Shown piece by piece: positions 1 through 12,770 of a stretch of 64,000 bases of DNA. The notes below the pieces were generated by a model. The model had not been told where the DNA came from. It saw only the letters and a program-made list of their open reading frames with translations, and ran no database searches. The DNA is from Puffinus mauretanicus (Eukaryota; Chordata; Aves; Procellariiformes; Procellariidae), in contig JAJKFH010000948.1 in the NCBI GenBank assembly GCA_023333565.1, positions 4,042,001-4,106,000 on the forward strand, in the 5' to 3' direction. The position numbers and the translations under genes are program-made. How positions within the stretch are numbered: the stretch's first letter is position 1; the number at the start of each line of letters is the position of its first letter.

Positions 1-3000
1 GAAAGAAAATACTTAGGAAAACAGGAAGAAAAGCAGTGCTTTTGCTAAGAGATTTGCACTATATCATTTAAGTTACAGTTGAAAGGTGAAAGAGAACATA
101 ATAGAATAAAGTTGCAGAATTATTATACATGGCAGAAGGAAGAGGAAAGGCAGAATAGCTTGTGTTGAGGCGCCCTGAGTAGAAAAAAAATTTAGGAATC
201 TGACTATTTCATGCTTAGGAAATGTGTTTTGTTCCAACGAGAGTCAGCAGATTAGAGTAAATGGCATTACAAGGTTGGTACAGTTGCATGTATCTTTACT
301 TCAAAATCAGAATGAAAGCAATTGATTAAAGCAAACATCCCACAGTGGAAGAGGGAATGTTCTTGGTTATCCATACACATTTAAGTTTGGTGTTTGTTTT
401 TTTTTTTTTTCTTCCCAATGTTTGTTGTGTTTTGTTTTTTTTTTTTTTACTAAAAATTGGGGAAAATTGTGATGCTGATGCTGCTATTGTAAGTGCTACA
501 CGTTCTTATGGAAAGATATTAGCACACAGATGCATTATTTTATGTGGTTATCTGGATCCTCAATCAGTGGAGTTTTGTGCAAGTGTAGTAATTTATGTTG
601 GTGGTTTCTAGCCTTATTAGTATTCATTCTGAACAGAAGCCTTGGCTCTTTTTTAACTCCCACTGCCTGATAATTCATCATAATTTGGCTCCGAATCACT
701 TTGGCATAATGGACCAGAGTTATCTTTGTTGTACCTCTGCTGAAGTCAGTAGAGTAAGCATAAGGTAAGCTTGGTGAAGAATACTACCATTCATTTAAAA
801 ATAAAGTCAGTCTTGCCATATTATTAAGCAACCAGAAAGCTAGAATAGGTTGTGGTGTTTTTCATTGCAACAAGATAAATGTAGTATTGTTGGAAAGTTT
901 CAGGTGTGTAAGTACGGAGAATGTTCTGAGCAAATAGCAGCCCTTTGAAAGGAATGTAATTGTTTCTCAGGCACAACACCCTAATACTAGAGGAGCTGCC
1001 TTTTTTGTTATATTTTAAAATTTAGATTAAAAACTCTTAAAGGATCATTTTGCACAGAACAAAGTGTGTTACGCATCATTGTGTGCTGAGGCATGAATTT
1101 ATTAAGCATGGATATGTGTAAAATAAAAATGGTAATTTTTTACAGGTACCACTTTCTTTTAAAAATAGAATAGTCACCCATGTCTTTGAGTTATAGCCAA
1201 TTATTGCATGGTCTCAGCATGTGATGGATATCCACCACAATCTTCCTGAACACTGGGTGTGACTCTGGAACCATGTACTAAGTACACTAAAACTGGATGT
1301 AGGTTTTTTTTATTTGATCTGTAAACAGGAGCCTCAGATTTGAAGACTAAATAAATGTTCTGCAAGCTAGATATAAGTCTACTAACTGTAGATTAGTAGC
1401 TTCCTCAGAAAAGGAGGGTTGTCTCTAAGTTGAATGTTGTGCATGTTTGTTCAGGTTGGTTTGACTTATTCTAGAACAAAATCTGGCTGGTTTGTATATA
1501 CAAATGTTGTATGATCTATTGAGCATCATGAATGAACTACACAGCTTTATGAATTATCGTGCCTCATCTGGGCCGGAGTAACTGCTCATGAATGCATCCT
1601 TAACTGCACTTACGACTGCAGATACTCTGTAAAGCACATTAGATTAAACCTTTCATTAGCATGATTGAGTTGTAATGGTTTAACAAGTTTCCTCCCTTCA
1701 GCTAACCTTTGCTATCCATTAGTTGGGTGCATGCTTTGCCTGTCAAATTGAGAGATAATGCAGTTTAGTTTCAGATTTGAGCTAAGTCATGTTATCTCAC
1801 ATTTAGCTCTTATGTTGAAGATTAAGCTAAATTGTGTTATCTCATAATTGAAGTGGGCTAAAAGCATGTAGGCAGATGGCTACTTCAGCTTGGCAGTGTA
1901 AGCCATTAAGATCATGATAACTTGCTTGTGTCTGAGCCAGGAGTGCGCTCTCTATTAGTTCTGCTGCTGTTTCAAAAAAAAAAAAAGAGCGGGATGTGGA
2001 ATTGGAACAGCAGGTAGGACAGTGGTGTGGCAGCAGTTTGCTGACAAATAGTATAATGGGGCTTTCCAGAAATGGCTTCTTTCTTTGTACAGAACTCCAA
2101 GGAGACCCCTTCCTTGGGTTCTTTGCACTTCAGAGATTTTTTTTTTTTAATTATTTTTTTTTTTAAGTGAAAAGGGAGGGGTATATGGGGCAGTTACAGT
2201 AATAATGCTGCCTTTCTAGGGTATGCTAGAAAGGAGCATATCAAAATGTGCAGAGAACAGACAGTTTACAAGCCTTGAAGGAATGGAGCTAGAGAGTCTA
2301 GTAATGAAAGAACTGGAGGAGAGTGATAGTCTTTATTCAGTTGGATCTCAGGGCTGCCAATTTCTGTAACAGCAGTAAGCTTGAAATATATGCACAGACT
2401 TGCCTGAGCCTCAGGATACATTTTTATCATTAATAACCTTAGTACCTAGCCAAGAGTATTCTGCCAATATTTGCTAGATTTGAAAGGCCAACTCAAGATG
2501 TTTCTCCTCTAATAGAGGAAAAATAAGAGTATCCTTAACCAGATGACCTACCTGAAGAACTTTTTAGAAAATTTGTCCTTTTGTCCACTTTCCTCTATTT
2601 TTGACACTTTAGTGCAAAAGAATAAAACAAATAATATCACAAACTCAAACTTTTTATTTCTGAAAATGTTACATGTTATCTTGAAGGCTAATTCAGGTGC
2701 TTCTTATTCTTTTGGCTCCTTGGCTACGCTGTGTCTCCCATGAGATGCTGATTTCCTCTCAAGCTGGAGTTGCAGACAGACATTCCAGGTGGGAAGCCTA
2801 GCATGTGAATGAAAATAAGATCACAGGTACCTTAGTGTCTTTAATGACATCACTTTTTTTTTTTTTGTGGGGGGGGGGAGGTACCCTTGTATTTTTGTTT
2901 TTGACACAGTCAGCTCTTCTGTGGTTGGAGTTTATGGTGAAAGAAAGAAAACTTGAAGGCGACATCTTTTAGAAGCCCCAGCTCAACGTTAGCGTCTTGT

Positions 3001-6000
3001 TACCAGGTATTAAAGGTATCATCTAATAGCTAGACCGGGGGTTCAATGTGTCCTGTAATCTTTGGCTATAACTGGGATCAGCACATACTTGGTAACGTTG
3101 GGTAAGTTGGTCTCTTTCTGACATTCAGAAAACTGACAAATCAAAACTCCATGACACTAAATTTTTTTTTTTTTTAATTAATATTAACTGAAGCAATTTG
3201 GAGTACTTGGATAAAAAGTGGTAGAGTGCCAAATATTTCCTATAAACTTAACCAATTTTGGAAGGTAATGCTTGCTGTGAATAAAATTAAAGAACTTTGA
3301 GATTACCTTTGATGTTATGAAATATTCCTAGTGCAAATGAGAACAAATTTCTGCTTTCCATAAAAGCTGCTATGCAGTTATCATGCATTAAAACACACAA
3401 TTTAAAGGGGAGACATGAGATAATGTGCATTAGTAAATTTATAAATTCAAGTCATTTGTATGCTCCTGAGAGACCCTGAGGGTGGGATGGAAATCCATCT
3501 CTCTGCACAAAATAGGCTTCTCCACAAATGATAGCATATGAACTATGGTAGTATCAATGTGTTGTATTCCTTTCTTCATCCCCTCTCCCATTTGGCTCAT
3601 AACAGTCTAGCTTTTGGCGATGTGATAGAGCACTTACAAGTGCTTATAAACCTATGAGAAGGTCAGTGACATGTACAACGGTTTTAATGAACCTTCAAGG
3701 AAATTCCATAGTGATGTTTCTTTTGGAAGTAATGAGTTGCTTCATATAAAGGTAATGTGAGGGATGGTTGAAAAGGTGCTGTTTATTGCAATCTATTTGC
3801 CACTGTGGCTTATTTTAGTGTTTAAATCTTCATGGGTTAGTGTTCAGGGCTGCTCGTGCATTTGTTTCTGTTATGTGACTTCCAAAAACCATTCTGTTGT
3901 GTTGCTGGTAGAACCTTTGTGGATATTTCAGGCATTTTCATGATTTTTTTTTTTTCTTGACACTGCAATGTCTAAAGAAATTGATTTTATACTGAAGAAA
4001 TGCAGCAGTTTCAAAGGATCCTGAAGTGATCAATGTCAACCACAAGTGTACAATAACTGAGATCAATACTCTATTCAGCAATGCTGAGAAAGTAGTCAAG
4101 TGACTTCTGAAAACAAAACGCAAGTACTATGAGAAATACTAATCACTGTACAGATGGAAGGCCCTTAATTTAAAAAAAAAATTAACAATGAATAAACTGT
4201 TAATTGTAAATATCCCAAATATCAGTAAACGGATTCCACGCTCATGGAAGAGGTAAAGGTATCTTTAAATGAGTGATTTCCATCTACTTTTACCTGGAGC
4301 CTTTCTAGCAAGCACATATATATGTATTCTGTGACCTGCCACTTCACATGTCAAAGAAGTAAAATCTTATTTTGTGTTTCTTTTTCCCAGACAACATATA
4401 TCGAGAAAAGATTACTGCTTTCCTATTGAAAATGCTTGAAAAGGTAGAATGAATTACTTACTGTGGAGTACTCAAGGTAGAGAAAATGACTCATGTTGGG
4501 ATCAGAGATGCAGACCTTGGCACGGGGCCAATATTTTCACCATTGTCACATCCCTTTCTTCCTAAATTAAACTTCAATTTTTATGAAATGTAAGCTGAAA
4601 ATTTTCACGGAGTCTTTGAGACCTTGTTTTCTTCATGTGATCTGCTAATCACCAGTTGTCCCAAGAGCCCAATGGTTATGTTAAATGGCTATTGGCTGGA
4701 AAATAGTGTCTTTGCTTTTAGGGTGTGTATGTGTGTACACACACACAAAAGACAATTATATCTACTATCATGCTGCAATAACGCTGCACTCTTATTTCTT
4801 CCAGATCTAACAAAACATGATTAATATATAACTAACGTGTGCTACGTGGTCAATATGTAGATAACTTAGGTTGAGTACCTTTTGTTGAACTACTTTATTT
4901 CTCAATTATATAATCTCCAATAAACACTCAAATTCAGATGTGATCTTGGTTATCAGTTTAAATTCTGAATAGATTATTTGAAATTGGAATAATTTAAATG
5001 GGAACAGGTGTCCAAAGGAGGATAGTTCTGAACAATTTATTGGTGGTTTGAAGCCATGAATAATTCAGGACCTACATATCTTTAAATGACATGCCATGAA
5101 CTAGATTGCTGCAAATTACAAGAGTATGAGAATGATATAATATCACGTAAATTTGATATTCATCTACAAAGGTTGGTTGTTTGTCAAGCTGTTTGTGGGT
5201 TTGCAGCTGACCTTTAAAAACTTGAGGATGAATCAAACTAATAGCCTGAACAATGAAAGTCTTTCAACAAGTGAGCATAATAAATCTCTCCACTTTGAGA
5301 AGGAGGCAAGTATAATATATAAAACTAAAGACAAGCTTTAATAGACACACAGAACATAGGGAATTAATTCGGAATATAGAAAGATTAATTATAGCTATGG
5401 TCATGTTGAGGGTTGAAGATGTATGAATGCGTTTGAGGATTCAAGATTCCGTACCCTACTTTTACCTGTATCTTTGAAGCAAATCATCCTAAAAGTTATC
5501 TTTGTGAAGCAGGGAACTTGGAACTTCAATCCTTTTACCTTTCAAAACCGTGTCTTAGTCATGATAATTATGCTGCAATGTAGGGAACCGCTCATTTGTG
5601 TGGTTCTAGTTGAATCGTGAGGGGTGAAAAATGAACTGTGTGTGCTGCTTACAAATGGTAATCTTTCCTGCAGAAGTTGCTTGCTTTTCTGCTGAAGTTC
5701 AGGATTGATTGTGATGGCAAGAAAAAGTCAAAAGTAGCTGTGTATATGATTTTGTGTGCATGGAGAAATGAATGTGTATAAAGTATCAACATGGAAAGTT
5801 AAATTTAGGCTTAAATTTAGGCTTAACATCACGTTACTACCTAGATGCGGTGTCACACTTAATCCATCTGCGTCTGACCTGCAGATTGCGTTTAGTGTTG
5901 TGCTTAGTTAAAATGATTGTGTTTAATCAAAACTCAATTTTCAGTGAGGTACATCCAGCCAAACACGAAATATAATAATGTTTAAATTGGGACTATAAAA

Positions 6001-6943
6001 CAAAGTTCTTATGAAATGTGAAGCTGGGCAGAAATAGTTTGGCTCTGTCCTTCAGAAACTCTGGCTATGAGAGCCGAGCTGTTTGAGCATTTTGAGCAAA
6101 CACCAGTGAGTGAAGTTCTCCCTCAGCATTACAGAGTGGCTTTATCCTGTTCAAAATTGAACAGAGTTTGGTAGTATTTATGAACTTAGTGTTTTTCAGG
6201 CTTACTGGGACACCAAATATAAAATGAAACCAACTGAGTATCTAGCAAAATCAGAGGATTTGTAGAGTGTAGGTGGAGCTCTGTAGCATGTGTGACTGCC
6301 TGCCTCCCCTATATGTGATAGGTACATATATTTGTATGGTTTATTGTTGCTTAAATGGCTGTGAAATTATAAGAAGTGCTAAATTTAATGCCTAGCTATA
6401 ATATTGCAAAGTCACCATGGAGATTTTCTTATCACACAGGACAGTTTAGTAACTGTAATGCTTTAATTTTAGACTGTCTTTCATGCAATATGTGACTACA
6501 TTAATCTTTCGGTAAAATGAAAATGAATGCGGTAAAAGGTTTGTCACTTAAGATGGAAATTCACATAAAAAGGTGCATTCTGTGCTTACACCTTGTAGAG
6601 TACAAGCAGCTTAGGAAGGCAGTGTTATGTAGTAAATTATTGCTCAGTGTGTATCACCTTGGAATGGTAAAGTGGCATAAGATATTGAATGCACTGAACA
6701 TACGTGCAAGACACAACTGGTACTTTGTCTGAAGAGAATGGCAAAATAAGTAGTCATAACAGTGAAATATTTATATAAACAGATTTTTTTTTTTTTTTGC
6801 CACCTAAATGTACAGACTCTTCTCTGAAATCTGTTGTTCTTGTCACTGTAGTAAGACTTGTGCCAGACGATGATGTTTAGGTGTAGCACTGTCTGTCTAC
6901 AGTTGTGCCTAGATCTTAATCTAGCTTCCCTTTCCGTTTGCAG
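1..6943. other. Noncoding AT-rich stretch (intergenic or intronic)
   Basis: No convincing exon, RNA gene or recognisable transposon is visible. It holds homopolymer T runs (397-410 and 435-448), a T13 run next to a G10 run at 2854-2878, an alternating purine-pyrimidine patch near 4722-4746 (GT steps running into AC steps, a possible Z-DNA former), and a perfect 12-bp direct tandem duplication at 5799-5822. All open frames are under about 90 codons and lack matched splice signals or coding-like composition. Confidence 0.6.
5799..5822. repeat. 12-bp perfect tandem duplication
   Basis: The unit ttaaatttaggc occurs twice head to tail with no mismatch, followed by ttaa. It looks like a simple slippage duplication and no function is suggested. 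Confidence 0.8.
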
Positions 6944-7034
6944 AGCTGTTCTGTCAAAACTACTGAGGGGGTTAGAACGAACGCAGCTGTCGGCTGCTCA
7001 GGTTAACCAAGCAGGCTGTCATGGCTTGCGCAAG
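6944..7034 (+). CDS. Candidate internal coding exon, unidentified
   Basis: A pyrimidine-rich tract (cttccctttccgtttgcag) ends at 6943 and is a strong acceptor; the sequence then runs 91 bp to a good donor, gcaag|gtatgc. Only one of the three forward frames is open across it; the other two hit stops. In that frame the exon starts with one base of a split codon (phase 2) and ends in phase 0, encoding about 30 residues beginning AVLSKLLRGLERTQL, mixed charged and aliphatic, possibly helical. I do not recognise the protein. It may pair with the candidate terminal exon at 7235. A noncoding-RNA exon or a chance match is equally possible, because 91 bp open in one frame is not rare. Confidence 0.3.
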
Positions 7035-7234
7035 GTATGCAAGATACAGGACAAAGTTTCACACTAGCTATGCCATTAAGTAGTGTTGGCCACAGTATCT
7101 GACTGACACGGTGCTCATTCCAGAAGGTTTTTCTAGGATTGTTCAAAAGACAGCGAGGATTTTGGGAAGTGAGAACTGTAGTAATTATGCTGACACAAGA
7201 GTGATATTTACTACACTGACATTTGGCTTTACAG

Positions 7235-7408
7235 AAAGTAAAAAGTACTTCAGCTTTTCTGCTGGAGCGTAGGAATACTATTATAAATGGTTTGTGTATG
7301 GACGCAATGTATCTCATGCTCAAGAAACCAATGGCTCTTAGCGTACTAAGTGTCTCCAGTGGAGACAATGTGGCTTTTAAAAATAAAGCTTGTGCATTGT
7401 TCCAGTGA
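7235..7408 (+). CDS. Candidate 3'-terminal coding exon, unidentified
   Basis: The acceptor atttggctttacag ends at 7234. A frame opening in phase 0 continues for 57 codons to a TGA at 7406-7408. The upstream candidate exon 6944-7034 ends in phase 0, so the two would join in frame across an intron of 200 bp. The predicted tail starts KVKSTSAFLLERRNT and is basic then mixed; no domain is recognised. A poly(A) signal AATAAA lies at 7566-7571, about 160 bp after the stop, as expected of a last exon. Against it: the minus strand is also open over the same interval (7003-7449), so openness here is weak evidence, and the acceptor tract is modest. Confidence 0.2.
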   Translation, partial: KVKSTSAFLLERRNTIINGLCMDAMYLMLKKPMALSVLSVSSGDNVAFKNKACALFQ

Positions 7409-7565
7409 ACTGAATTTTCAGTTATTTCTTTCCGTTTGTAAACCAACACTGTCCATCTTTTTTGCTCAACTATTGCTTTATCTTCATTTTAAAAACTTCA
7501 GCTCAAAACCTTGTGCTTTCATCACTTGTGTGCCACAACTTAATACCATAAGAAGATGGAAGCAC

Positions 7566-7571
7566 AATAAA
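7566..7571 (+). promoter_or_regulatory. Possible poly(A) signal AATAAA
   Basis: A canonical hexamer lies downstream of the stop codon of the candidate last exon at 7235-7408. AATAAA is common in AT-rich DNA, so it matters only if the exon is real. Confidence 0.25.
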
Positions 7572-10500
7572 AAATTGTACGTAACAATAATTCAGAACAA
7601 GGTCACTGTGTTTTTTCTGTCTCTTGTTAAATTAGGCTTTAACAACCATTTAGGAGGCTATGTGTGAATATTTTGATGTAGAGGTTAAATGTTTCAAAAA
7701 GATGATATTTCTATCTTCATCTCACAAAGTATTGGATTGTTGTCTGGAATAGCAAGAGACAACAAATATGCTTTAACAGTCACTTACATATCAAACTTCC
7801 TCAAGTCCTAACTGAATAGCGTTATAAGTTTTGGAGAGCTTGTAACAGCAAGGAAGTAGTGCCTCTAAAGTATGCTAATAACATTTGCTCTTGACTTTCA
7901 GATGAATGACAATGTGCTTGTTTGGGAGAGCATCCTAAAATAGCTTTCCAGGGTAATACTAATGCTAATCAATCACTATGTTGCTGTTTTTTACATATAA
8001 GCTGAAAGATGTCAGAGTGCTGTTGAGGTGCTAAAGGTAGAATAAGTGGAAGGGAAGGCTAGCACTTATTCAAACACCTAGCTGGACCTGATCACATCTT
8101 AGTGACAGGTTGTCTAGGCCTTCTTGCTTAAGACATCATTAGCATTTCTGCAGATAGCTGATTTAAATGGCTTCTGGTACTGTGGAACTTGGTGTTTTAC
8201 TAGTGTGAAGATCCACTGAAACTATGGAAAGGTGAGCTGTGCTGAAACACTACCGGAGAGTTAGGCCAAAGGCATTATTTTAAAATAGTTTCACTTTCCT
8301 ACTATATTGATATATCTTGTTTAACTCATGCCACATGGCTTAGTACTGTTCTGTCAGTACTTTTGATTAGTTTTCTGAATCTCATTAAAAAGGCAAAGGC
8401 TGGGAATGAAGGAATAGGCTTTTCTAGGATGAAAATACATCATCATCCTTGCCTAAGTAATTGTTAGAAAAATTCCCCACACCCCACAGTGTTAGCAAAA
8501 ATCATGAATTCAGAGTCTTAAACTGAAGTTAGCAGCACTTTATGATGGGAGAGTGCTAGAAGATGCTGATGGAGGTGCTGGAATTAGCTGTACAGTGCGT
8601 AGAGCTAGGTAGGAGTGAGACCCACAGCTGTCCCAGTGGCATGTTCTGGCTTGGAAATGGAGAACAGTTAGGTGGCAGCCAGACTATTGAAGATCAGCTG
8701 GACCTCACTGTACCAAAGAAAGATGCCATCCCTCTAATTTTACATGTACACGAAGATGATTTTGCCATGCTGGGAAGGCTCTAAACAATTGGACAAGCTT
8801 AAAGAGCTTATTTGAAACAGATGGGAAAGATTTGAAGCTCATTTCTAAATGTGGTAATTGTGTAATAAAAACAGATGACTTGGCAGAGAAATTTTTTGGG
8901 TCACTTTGATTATTCCCCTACACCCAATTGCACCTGGACTTCCCCTCTGCCCCCTCTCTCCCCCATCTTTCCTACCCTTTGTGTATGTGCATCCTCAAAA
9001 GTATATAAATACTCTGTCCTATCAAACACAGAATTCTTATATTATCACTCTGTGTCTGGTAGTGTTCCCGCTGAAGAGTGTGTGTTGTGGATGAGTGTGT
9101 ATAAGCGCTTATTTTGTGAACAGAATCAATAGTTCTATTTCCATTATTTTGTCTTATGAACATTGGATTCTGACATTCACTATATTACATCTGGGATAAC
9201 CTTCCAGAAGATTTAAATGCCTTATTTTCAGGACTTCTTTTGTTTTAAACTGCTGTTGCTTCATCAGTAATTCCATTCCCACCACATTCTTTTGTATAAT
9301 AGGTATAGAAATCACTTATTTAAAGACTATAGGGTGCACAGTGACATTAGTAATTATGAAGGCAATGTAACGAGTGACTGAAGAAATGAAAGGAAAGAGC
9401 AAATGCTTTTGAGCTGTTGGGGCTTTTCTTACTCTTAAATACATTTGTTTTTCTTGTGGTAGTCCACTGAGACTAAGAATTTAGGATGGCAGAAAAACAG
9501 TGCGTGCTTAAAGGCAAGAAGTGATACTTTGGCTCAGCCTTGCCTTCCAAGATGGATGAATCCATATTTTGGTAATTCAAACACCATATATGACCAAGCA
9601 TTCTCAGTGAATGACTTGGTCATAGTGCAGAGTTTCTTGATTAATATGACTGTATGTGGGTCTCCATGAGTACTATGTAATAGCATAGCAAAAGGTTGAA
9701 TTCTAAGATCCCAGTTTGACCCATATAATGCATAAGGTTTTAACATGATTACAAAAAATAAAACACAGAGCCTTTTTGTAGTAGACCTGTATTCCTAAGG
9801 TGTCATTTAATGTCTTTCTAATGTCTTAGAGGTACTGTATTTAACATCTTAGGAATAAACTTTCAATTCATGTTATAATTTATTTCTGACAGAACGGTGC
9901 TTTTTTAAAAACTTCTTTCTGAGATTATAAAGGCTTCCCTTCAAGTATATCGTGTAGTCATACAGCCCTGTAAGAAGCATTTGAACTCGCAATGAGTATC
10001 AATTATTCCAGAAAGCAATCCACTGAGGTTCAGAAGGATGCCACAGCTGGCTTGTATTAAAGATGTGTTCAGGGCACATAGCTATTTTGCTATGTTATTC
10101 TAATATTACTGTTAACTTCCAAAGTAAATAATGTCTTTATCTTTCTCTATGTATTCATCAGGGCATTGTGCTGTGTCTAGCTTATAGAATTTGGCTTTAC
10201 TACTTCCATTCATCTTCTACTTGTCATGCAATGTCTAGTACAAGGGTAATTGATAAAGAAGTGTGAACTCAACTGAGCAAGATATATAGAGTGACCATGC
10301 TTTGAAAAATGTGTACGATGTTACTTGTTAATAATAAATATGTTTAAAGAATGATTTGTCACCCTGGATGACAGATGACGTTTCTTGGTTGGTGCTGTGG
10401 GGAAGGTTATTACAGCTATGAGATAGGAATGAGTGGACTAAACTGTAAACTGTGTTGGGATTATAAGAAGGCAAAGGTTTGTGTTACTTGTTTTACATAT

Positions 10501-10658
10501 TGACTTTCAATTTCAGAGCGGGGAAAAAACCACTTGATTGTCACATCAGATGTCAGTCAGAGGAAAAACTGTCTCCATAGACGATAGAAATTGTGTGGTA
10601 CCTGGAATAAGCATGCCTTCCTCTAAACAAGTAACCTATACCTCTTTTTTTCCCACAG
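7572..10658. other. Noncoding stretch
   Basis: AT-rich sequence with no repeat family that I recognise and no exon with matched signals. A short frame at 8563-8784 is open for 73 codons but lacks splice signals and coding bias. Around 8930-8970 there is a CT-rich patch. Confidence 0.5.
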
Positions 10659-10774
10659 AAAGGACTTTCAAAGACATGATATCCCACAGAACACGATTGC
10701 AGTCCTCTTCTCTGAGGATTTGTTGCTCGCAAGCAAGCTGGAACTTCAAAAAAGCCTTCTGAAAATAGTTTATG
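10659..10774 (+). CDS. Candidate internal coding exon, unidentified
   Basis: A near-ideal acceptor (cctctttttttcccacag) ends at 10658. Reading with one leading base (phase 2) gives 38 codons, KDFQRHDIPQNT onward, then a leucine-rich segment (LLLASKLELQKSLL) that would form an amphipathic helix or short coiled coil. The donor tatg|gtagca leaves one base (phase 1); it is weak at +5. Another frame stays open from 10538 to 10762, so openness alone is not decisive. The phase 1 end matches the phase 1 start of the next candidate exon at 20683, creating a Gly codon at the junction. I do not recognise the protein family. Confidence 0.3.
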
Positions 10775-12638
10775 GTAGCATGCAGAAAAAAAAATTAAGT
10801 ATAACAGTGCTCATCCTGACAGTATGGGGCTTTTGTTTGTGCTGCTGCCACCTGCCCTGCGTCAGAGGCCCCATGGCAGAGTATCCAAGGGTTTCGTTCA
10901 GCTCTGTGGGTGCTGTAGGTACAGTGTTCTGTGGCGGACCACTTCCACTAAGGTTTATCCGTTTGACTTATATTTCCTATTTAGGAAAGAAAACACTTCC
11001 ACTTTATAGAAGAATATGTTTTATAATTGTTTTACATTGCTCAACAGGCAGCAGTTTTTATTTTAATATAGATGTAATACAGGATTGCGTGTATATCAAA
11101 TTGCATCAGACCTTCATAAGACAGACTGCTTTGAAAATTGTGTAAAGTCACATAAACTTGTATAAATTTGCTTACATAATTTCACAGTTCTTCTAAATAT
11201 TACACTGATATGCACTAAAATGTTTTGCAGTAACTAAAGTTGCTGCAAGGTTTGAAATAGATACATAGTTTGAAATCCGCAGTATATATTTCGTCTTCTA
11301 CTTCCAAAGTATATAGTTCATCTTCAAGTGGCTGTCTACTCATTTCTCTTTCTTTTTTCATTCTTTATTACTAATCCCTGTTTTTGTAGCCACTCACTTG
11401 TTAAAAAGCATACATACTGACTGGGAATTTAAATCTTTATTTAATATTTCATCTCATTCCTAAAAGTTTTGATTTAAATTGCTCTGCTTAATAAGATACA
11501 GTGCTCTATTAGTATGGGACACAATTGATGACCTTTTTGCTGGTGGATATTTCTGATCATATAAGATTCTGCATGGTATGAATGAAACATCAGTCTTTTA
11601 TGCTAAATTTCAGCTTCTTGCTTGGCATTCAGAGGTCTTTAAGCTATTTGATAGATGGAGGCTAAAATATGCATTTGATAACACTCTATTTTCTTGAATT
11701 GGCCATGAGTTTCCACTTTCTTTTGCAGTGTTCAAGATAACTTTATTGTCATTAAGTTATCACTAGAATTGCTGGGGACAAAGTTCCTGAGAAAATGGTC
11801 TGGGAGTATTAAAACTCTAAAGTTTAATACAAATCATGAAATTGAGAGAAGCAAAGCCCTTACTTAAAAAGAAGCCAAACCGAGACTCTCTCCCAGACTT
11901 CTTGGCAGGAAAGTACTATCAGAAAGCATTCATTTGTCTTTCAACAACAGACAAAACTACAAATTTGTATGTTTGTCCTCTTTTTTTCTAATGGATTGTT
12001 GGAATATGCAGAATGGATGTTGGGTGTAAGAGTATGTTGTGAAGAAATACATAAGGATATAAACACCCAAAATACGCAATCTGAACAAGAAATCAGGAAG
12101 AACACATACTATTTTTTCTTAAATGCTGTTATTTGACTTTGTAAAATAGCATTGAAGTTTTACGGTTATTTGACAACTTAGTTTTTTGTAGCTGCTTTGA
12201 AACCTTTCCCTGTGGTATGCCTTTTGCATACCAGTTTCTTAGCTGCTGCTGTTACAGTTCTGAATATGTTCTGGACTTCTTGTTTGGATGTTAAAGCTTA
12301 TAGGGTGGTTTTTAAAATTATTTTATTTTTTATTTATTTTTTTAAAATCCATGGATCTTGAACATGCCGTCTATGAACAAGCAGATTTGTGAGTAAAACC
12401 AAGAAGAAATCCATGTCCATAGGTACAGTTGTAAAATAATGACTATGATTGTTGGGTTTTATCTCCAAAAATGGAAAAAATACTAGCAAAAAATGCAGTT
12501 GTTAAAAATACAAAAATTACTGAGGTGGTACAGTGTGACAATAGGGAAGGGATGTTATCACTTGCGATGGCAACAGAATGTCTTGATTGGGGGAGGAGAG
12601 GTCTTTTCGGAGACAAGCATTTGATTCCTTTCTTTAAA
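10775..12638. other. Noncoding stretch
   Basis: The frame begun at 10720 stays open to 11145 (141 codons) but becomes cysteine- and phenylalanine-rich without coding character, so I read it as chance. An AT-rich patch lies at 12310-12350. No transposon is recognised. Confidence 0.5.
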
Positions 12639-12770
12639 ACCTGCAGTGGCTGTTTAGACCTACAGGTGTCCAGCTGCTCAGCATCCCTAGGGGGCAAATC
12701 AGGGACCTGCAGTGGCTGTTTAGACCTACAGGTGTCCAGCTGCTCAGCATCCCTAGGGGGCAAATCAGAG
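12639..12770. repeat. 66-bp tandem duplication, two copies
   Basis: Copy 1 is 12639-12704 and copy 2 is 12705-12770. They differ at one base, near the end of the unit (12769), so the duplication is recent or homogenised. The unit is more GC-rich than its surroundings and contains cagctgctcag and a core ccctagggggca, which resembles the CTCF core motif; the core therefore occurs twice, 66 bp apart. Because 66 is divisible by three, overlapping frames on both strands stay open through it (12471-12902 plus, 12443-12790 minus), which explains those long frames without invoking a gene. Confidence 0.9.

Noticed and set aside
7003..7449. 148-codon minus-strand open frame
   Set aside because: It overlaps plus-strand candidates, has no matched splice signals or recognisable motifs, and its amino-acid makeup is not domain-like. 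Read as chance.
10720..11145. 141-codon plus-strand frame
   Set aside because: Its start overlaps the candidate exon in the same frame, but past 10774 the peptide becomes hydrophobic and Cys-rich without coding character. Probably intronic read-through.
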